Shown: positions 6,310 through 6,576 of the stretch, piece by piece
Layout of the letters: every line of letters begins with the position of its first letter
Position numbering within the stretch: the stretch's first letter is position 1
From: an uncultured Parvularculaceae bacterium
Lineage (GTDB): Bacteria > Pseudomonadota > Alphaproteobacteria > Caulobacterales > Parvularculaceae
NCBI GenBank assembly: GCA_947259815.1
Contig: CAMYNO010000107.1
Coordinates: 1-6,576, forward strand
DNA length: 6,576 nucleotides
Direction of reading: 5' to 3'
Translations under genes and position numbers: made by a program
The notes under the pieces: model-generated
The model's database searches: none
What the model saw: the letters and a program-made list of their open reading frames with translations, nothing else
Told to the model about the DNA's origin: nothing

Positions 6310-6361
6310 CCCCGGTGAGTTTGACGGCGTTTCTTAACCAGTTCGTCCGAAAATTCCGGGG
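6310..6361 (+). promoter_or_regulatory. Inverted repeat in the infC leader (possible attenuator or terminator stem)
   Basis: CCCCGG (6310-6315) pairs perfectly with CCGGGG (6356-6361), and the right arm is followed at once by TTTTCTCT. The 40-nt loop holds a short nested GACG/CGTC pair. A long loop makes a simple intrinsic terminator unlikely, but a leader structure affecting infC transcription or translation is possible. It could also end readthrough from the glycosyltransferase genes. Support is limited to pairing and the U-rich tail. Confidence 0.25.
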
Positions 6362-6380
6362 TTTTCTCTATCAGCAACCA

Positions 6381-6397
6381 AAGGAGAGAAGTTCATA
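6381..6397 (+). promoter_or_regulatory. infC ribosome-binding site with AUA initiation codon
   Basis: AAGGAG (6381-6386) is a near-consensus Shine-Dalgarno, 8 nt before the ATA at 6395-6397. In this frame no ATG, GTG or TTG occurs between the upstream stop TAA (6335-6337) and the ATA, nor in the first 60 codons after it. The site therefore fixes the start at ATA. Confidence 0.8.
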
Positions 6398-6576
6398 GCA
6401 CGCAAACCATTCGCACCGTCGCCGCCGAAAAACGACGGTCCGCGTATAAACGAGGAGATCAGCGTTCCGCAGATTCTGCTTATCGATCATCACGGAGAGA
6501 AAAAAGGCGTCGTAAAACTCGACGATGCGCTTACGCTCGCTGCCGAAGCGGGCCTTGATGTTGTCGAAGTCTCTCC
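6395..6576 (+). CDS. infC: Translation initiation factor IF-3, N-terminal part (cut by window end)
   Basis: Sixty codons are visible. The translation begins (M)ARKPFAPSPPKNDGPRIN and continues with EEISVPQILLID, a GEKKGVVKL segment, and ALTLAAEAGLDVVEVSP. This is the IF-3 N-terminal domain, which normally reads like GPRxNxxIxxxxVRLID...G...G......AL..A.e.gLDLVEVsP. IF-3 binds the 30S subunit, keeps it apart from 50S, and checks the start codon and initiator tRNA. The initiation codon is ATA. In Escherichia coli infC starts with the equally rare AUU, and IF-3 represses its own synthesis by rejecting that codon; AUA here suggests the same control. The gene lies 145 bp after the GT9-like gene, with its own promoter candidates. 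In many bacteria rpmI and rplT follow, which the window does not reach. Confidence 0.93.
   Translation, partial: MARKPFAPSPPKNDGPRINEEISVPQILLIDHHGEKKGVVKLDDALTLAAEAGLDVVEVS

Noticed and set aside
6120..6377. An 85-codon minus-strand frame across the end of the GT9-like gene and the infC leader
   Set aside because: It overlaps a supported gene and promoter-like sequence on the other strand and has no recognisable protein features.

Overview
The window looks like chromosomal DNA of an alphaproteobacterium. It is GC-rich, and its codon choice is uniform across all genes. The infC N-terminus, the GT9-like protein and the BlaI-type palindromic operators (TGCGACA/TGTCGCA) all resemble alphaproteobacterial versions as I remember them. 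I cannot place it to genus. I see no mobile element, RNA gene, CRISPR array or sign of recent transfer.

Left part (1-4000, minus strand). Reading in the direction of transcription there are four genes. The first is an ABHD10-like alpha/beta hydrolase (3982-3230). The second is a BlaI/MecI-type repressor (3048-2665), followed by a BlaR1-like M56 metallopeptidase carrying an extra M23 domain and a long C-terminal coiled coil (2665-278). The last is the first 40 codons of an RND efflux permease (121 to beyond base 1). The repressor and peptidase overlap by one base and are clearly one operon. Its promoter (3103-3131) is covered by two palindromic operators centred 28 bp apart, the arrangement expected of an autorepressed BlaI system. 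There is no beta-lactamase in view. The periplasmic sensor position, where BlaR1 has a penicillin-binding domain, is taken by an M23 peptidoglycan-peptidase fold. I therefore infer a cell-wall-sensing or wall-remodelling operon rather than a classical resistance operon.

Right part (4085-6576, plus strand). A GT4 glycosyltransferase is followed after 8 bp by a GT9 (heptosyltransferase-fold) protein, presumably for lipopolysaccharide or another surface glycan. The GT9 protein has lost or altered the family's usual catalytic and nucleotide-sugar motifs. After a 145-bp leader with two promoter candidates and an inverted repeat comes infC, cut by the window end. Its only sensible start is an AUA codon behind a near-perfect Shine-Dalgarno sequence, matching the rare-start autoregulation known for infC.

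The points most worth following up are the M56-M23-zipper architecture with its odd segments (a Gln in the M23 YxHL motif, a Phe-every-third-residue stretch, a seven-leucine zipper), the degenerate GT9 protein, and the AUA start of infC.
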